From contig JAIUYC010000225.1 in the NCBI GenBank assembly GCA_020216575.1, forward strand, positions 1 to 6,635: a DNA stretch of 6,635 bases, written 5' to 3'. The notes under the pieces are model-generated. The model saw only the letters and a program-made list of their open reading frames with translations. It did not search any database and had not been told where the DNA came from. This document shows, piece by piece, positions 5,597 through 6,635 of the stretch. The translations under genes and the position numbers were made by a program. Each line of letters starts with the position of its first letter. The stretch's first letter is position 1. Origin of the DNA: Coleofasciculus sp. S288. GTDB lineage: Bacteria > Cyanobacteriota > Cyanobacteriia > Cyanobacteriales > Coleofasciculaceae.

Positions 5597-5893
5597 ATGA
5601 ATGCTTTATTGCCTCGGATTTTGAAGGCAGCTTACCGTAAAGAGCCAATTTCTAGTTTTATCATCATTGTTGGAGCGGTGGATGCCGTGATTGGTGGCGT
5701 CGGAGAGCGCTGGACATTACTCACATTCGGACTGCTCATGGTGATGCTAGCTGTGGCAATCCGGTGGTGGCAAAGTCAACGTCGAGAAACTGAATTAGCC
5801 GAACAGCCCGTAACCCATTTTCTCCCCCCCAATTCGTCGCGTCCGGCATTACCCATGCTGAGTGCAACGAAGCGTCAGCCGCCTCATCGGTAA
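5597..5893 (+). CDS. Small two-helix membrane protein, unknown function
   Basis: 98 residues counted from ATG 5597; a GTG directly before it (5594) could also be used, giving 99. The N-terminus is basic (LPRILKAAYRKEPISSF). Two hydrophobic stretches follow, about residues 17-34 (ending VGAVDAVIGGVGE) and 40-56 (LLTFGLLMVMLAVAIRW), joined by a short turn, which suggests a hairpin in the membrane with both ends in the cytoplasm. The last 35 residues are hydrophilic, Pro-rich and probably disordered. The first half looks like a conserved cyanobacterial hypothetical protein; the tail looks less constrained. It is followed after 96 bp by the MerR-type gene on the same strand. No Shine-Dalgarno is obvious. 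Function is unknown. Confidence 0.65.
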   Translation: MNALLPRILKAAYRKEPISSFIIIVGAVDAVIGGVGERWTLLTFGLLMVMLAVAIRWWQSQRRETELAEQPVTHFLPPNSSRPALPMLSATKRQPPHR

Positions 5894-5989
5894 GTGGGGG
5901 ATGCTCTAACCGATACTCGTTCTACATCGCGCCGGATGGCATGGCGCTATCCTAACGCGATCGCTTAACCTTGCTGCAACCAAACAAAA

Positions 5990-6427
5990 ATGAGCACTTC
6001 TGCTCTCGATCAATCGCTTAAAATTGGCGAAGTTGCCAGCCAGAGCGGCTTGCCAGTGAAAACCATTCGCTACTACGATGAGCTTGGCCTTCTCGTTCCA
6101 ACAACAAGGCGCTCCGAATCTGGCTATCGTTTATTCAGTAGTGAGGTACTAAATCGGCTAGCCTTTATTAAGCGGGCGCAGTCTCTCGGACTCAGCCTCA
6201 GCGAGATTCAAGAACTCCTAGAAATCCACGACTCCGGCCAGTTGCCTTGTGATGCCCTCAAGCAGCATTTGCTCCTCAAAATTGAGGCAATTACGGAACA
6301 AATTCAATCGCTAGAAATTCTTAAATCTGAGCTAATCGGCTTACTCTCTGGCTGGCAAGAACAACCGCCTCGCGATCGCATTGCCAAGACAATTTGCCCG
6401 AACATTCAACCGGAAACCAGGGAGTAG
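5990..6427 (+). CDS. MerR-family transcriptional regulator, heavy-metal type
   Basis: A 145-residue DNA-binding protein. The winged helix-turn-helix covers about 10-79: LKIGEVASQSGLPVKTIRYY, then the wing segment SESGYRLFS and FIKRAQSLGLSLSEIQELLE. Residues about 86-120 form the antiparallel dimerisation helix, and a short C-terminal loop follows. In the ZntR/PbrR/CadR group, metal is held by one Cys at the start of the dimer helix and two in the C-terminal loop. Here C87 matches the first and C136 (ICPN) the last. The middle Cys position is occupied around W122 (LLSGWQEQP), so metal ligation should differ or involve other residues. The family activates by untwisting promoters with long -35/-10 spacing; no such operator was recognised on either side. 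A HIP1 site lies 26 bp upstream and another within the gene. ATG 5990 is 10 codons before the HTH, as is usual, although no Shine-Dalgarno is present. Confidence 0.92.
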   Translation: MSTSALDQSLKIGEVASQSGLPVKTIRYYDELGLLVPTTRRSESGYRLFSSEVLNRLAFIKRAQSLGLSLSEIQELLEIHDSGQLPCDALKQHLLLKIEAITEQIQSLEILKSELIGLLSGWQEQPPRDRIAKTICPNIQPETRE

Positions 6428-6435
6428 AAACGCGG

Positions 6436-6501
6436 ATGCCGTGTCTCATGGAAATGGGTGCTTGTGCTGCTACTCATGCTCTAGAAACAGTGAATTTATG
6501 A
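6436..6501 (+). CDS. Possible 21-aa ORF after the MerR gene
   Basis: ATG 6436 opens MPCLMEMGACAATHALETVNL and stops at TGA 6499-6501, 8 bp after the MerR stop. It has two Cys, three Met and one His, which is suggestive beside a metal-type regulator but could be chance at this length. AGGGAG lies upstream at a long spacing. It is in the same frame as the downstream open stretch from 6502, so it could also be the 5' part of one interrupted gene. Confidence 0.15.
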   Translation: MPCLMEMGACAATHALETVNL

Positions 6502-6507
6502 AAAATT

Positions 6508-6635
6508 TTGCTCCTAGCTATTGCAAATTTGGTAAGAAAATTCATAAGGCAAGCGCATCGACGGGTGCTAAATGATCGCCGAGGCTACGAACGAATTGAG
6601 CGTTTCTCCAAGCCTGAGCGGATGACAGGACTTCA
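6508..6635 (+). CDS. Possible gene start running off the right edge (frame problem)
   Basis: From 6502 to the edge one frame is open and protein-like: KILLLAIANLVRKFIRQAHR, then RVLNDRRGYERIERFSKPE and RMTGL. A hydrophobic start is followed by a strongly basic stretch. The only in-frame starts near the beginning are TTG 6508 and TTG 6526. The best-looking start, ATG 6498, is out of frame by one base because of an A5 run directly after it; read from that ATG the product stops after 25 codons at 6575. The family is not recognised. It may be a TTG-started gene, a frameshifted pseudogene, or a slippery start. Confidence 0.3.
   Translation, partial: MLLAIANLVRKFIRQAHRRVLNDRRGYERIERFSKPERMTGL

Noticed and set aside
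5929..5947. GCGCC/GGCGC stem downstream of the small membrane-protein gene as a terminator
   Set aside because: Only 5 bp of stem with a 9-base loop and no T-run after it; too weak for an intrinsic terminator.
6381..6575. 64-codon plus-strand frame across the MerR gene end
   Set aside because: Its first part is out of frame inside the MerR gene; only the final segment from ATG 6498 is of interest and is discussed separately.

Overview
The window looks like chromosomal DNA of a cyanobacterium, probably a filamentous one. Six copies of the octamer GCGATCGC (the HIP1 element) lie in 6.6 kb, intergenic gaps carry tandem heptanucleotide arrays of the kind described in cyanobacteria, and the signalling proteins have cyanobacterial-style architectures. 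I cannot name a genus from the sequence alone.

Left two thirds (1-4944, all on the minus strand, so read right to left): a four-gene signalling cluster. Its first gene is a membrane-anchored dCACHE-HAMP-coiled coil-PP2C/SpoIIE phosphatase (2788-4944). It is followed by an RsbW/SpoIIAB-like ATP-binding protein (2077-2658), a STAS-domain anti-anti-sigma-type protein (1691-2038), and a coiled coil-PAS-class III adenylate cyclase (1-1514, C-terminus cut off by the window edge). The first three are the parts of a Rsb/Spo partner-switching module, comparable to the icfG cluster of Synechocystis. An extracytoplasmic ligand or stress would set phosphatase activity, the ATP-binding protein would oppose it, and the phosphorylation state of the STAS protein would be the output. 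The adjacent cyclase suggests that the output could be cAMP rather than, or as well as, a sigma factor; that last link is inference. A perfect 14-unit heptamer array (2671-2768) separates the phosphatase from the ATP-binding gene.

Middle (4945-5596, about 650 bp): no confident intact gene. It holds a second heptamer array with an inverted partner copy 70 bp away, what looks like the frameshifted remains of a minus-strand gene (about 5108-5352), a small plus-strand ORF with a good Shine-Dalgarno sequence (5384-5500), and a short hairpin. Promoters for the leftward cluster and the rightward genes should lie here, but no convincing -35/-10 pair was found.

Right (5597-6635, plus strand): a small two-helix membrane protein of unknown function (5597-5893), a MerR-family regulator of heavy-metal type (5990-6427), and then the start of what may be another gene running off the right edge. 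The reading frame of that last gene is interrupted or slipped next to its best ATG.
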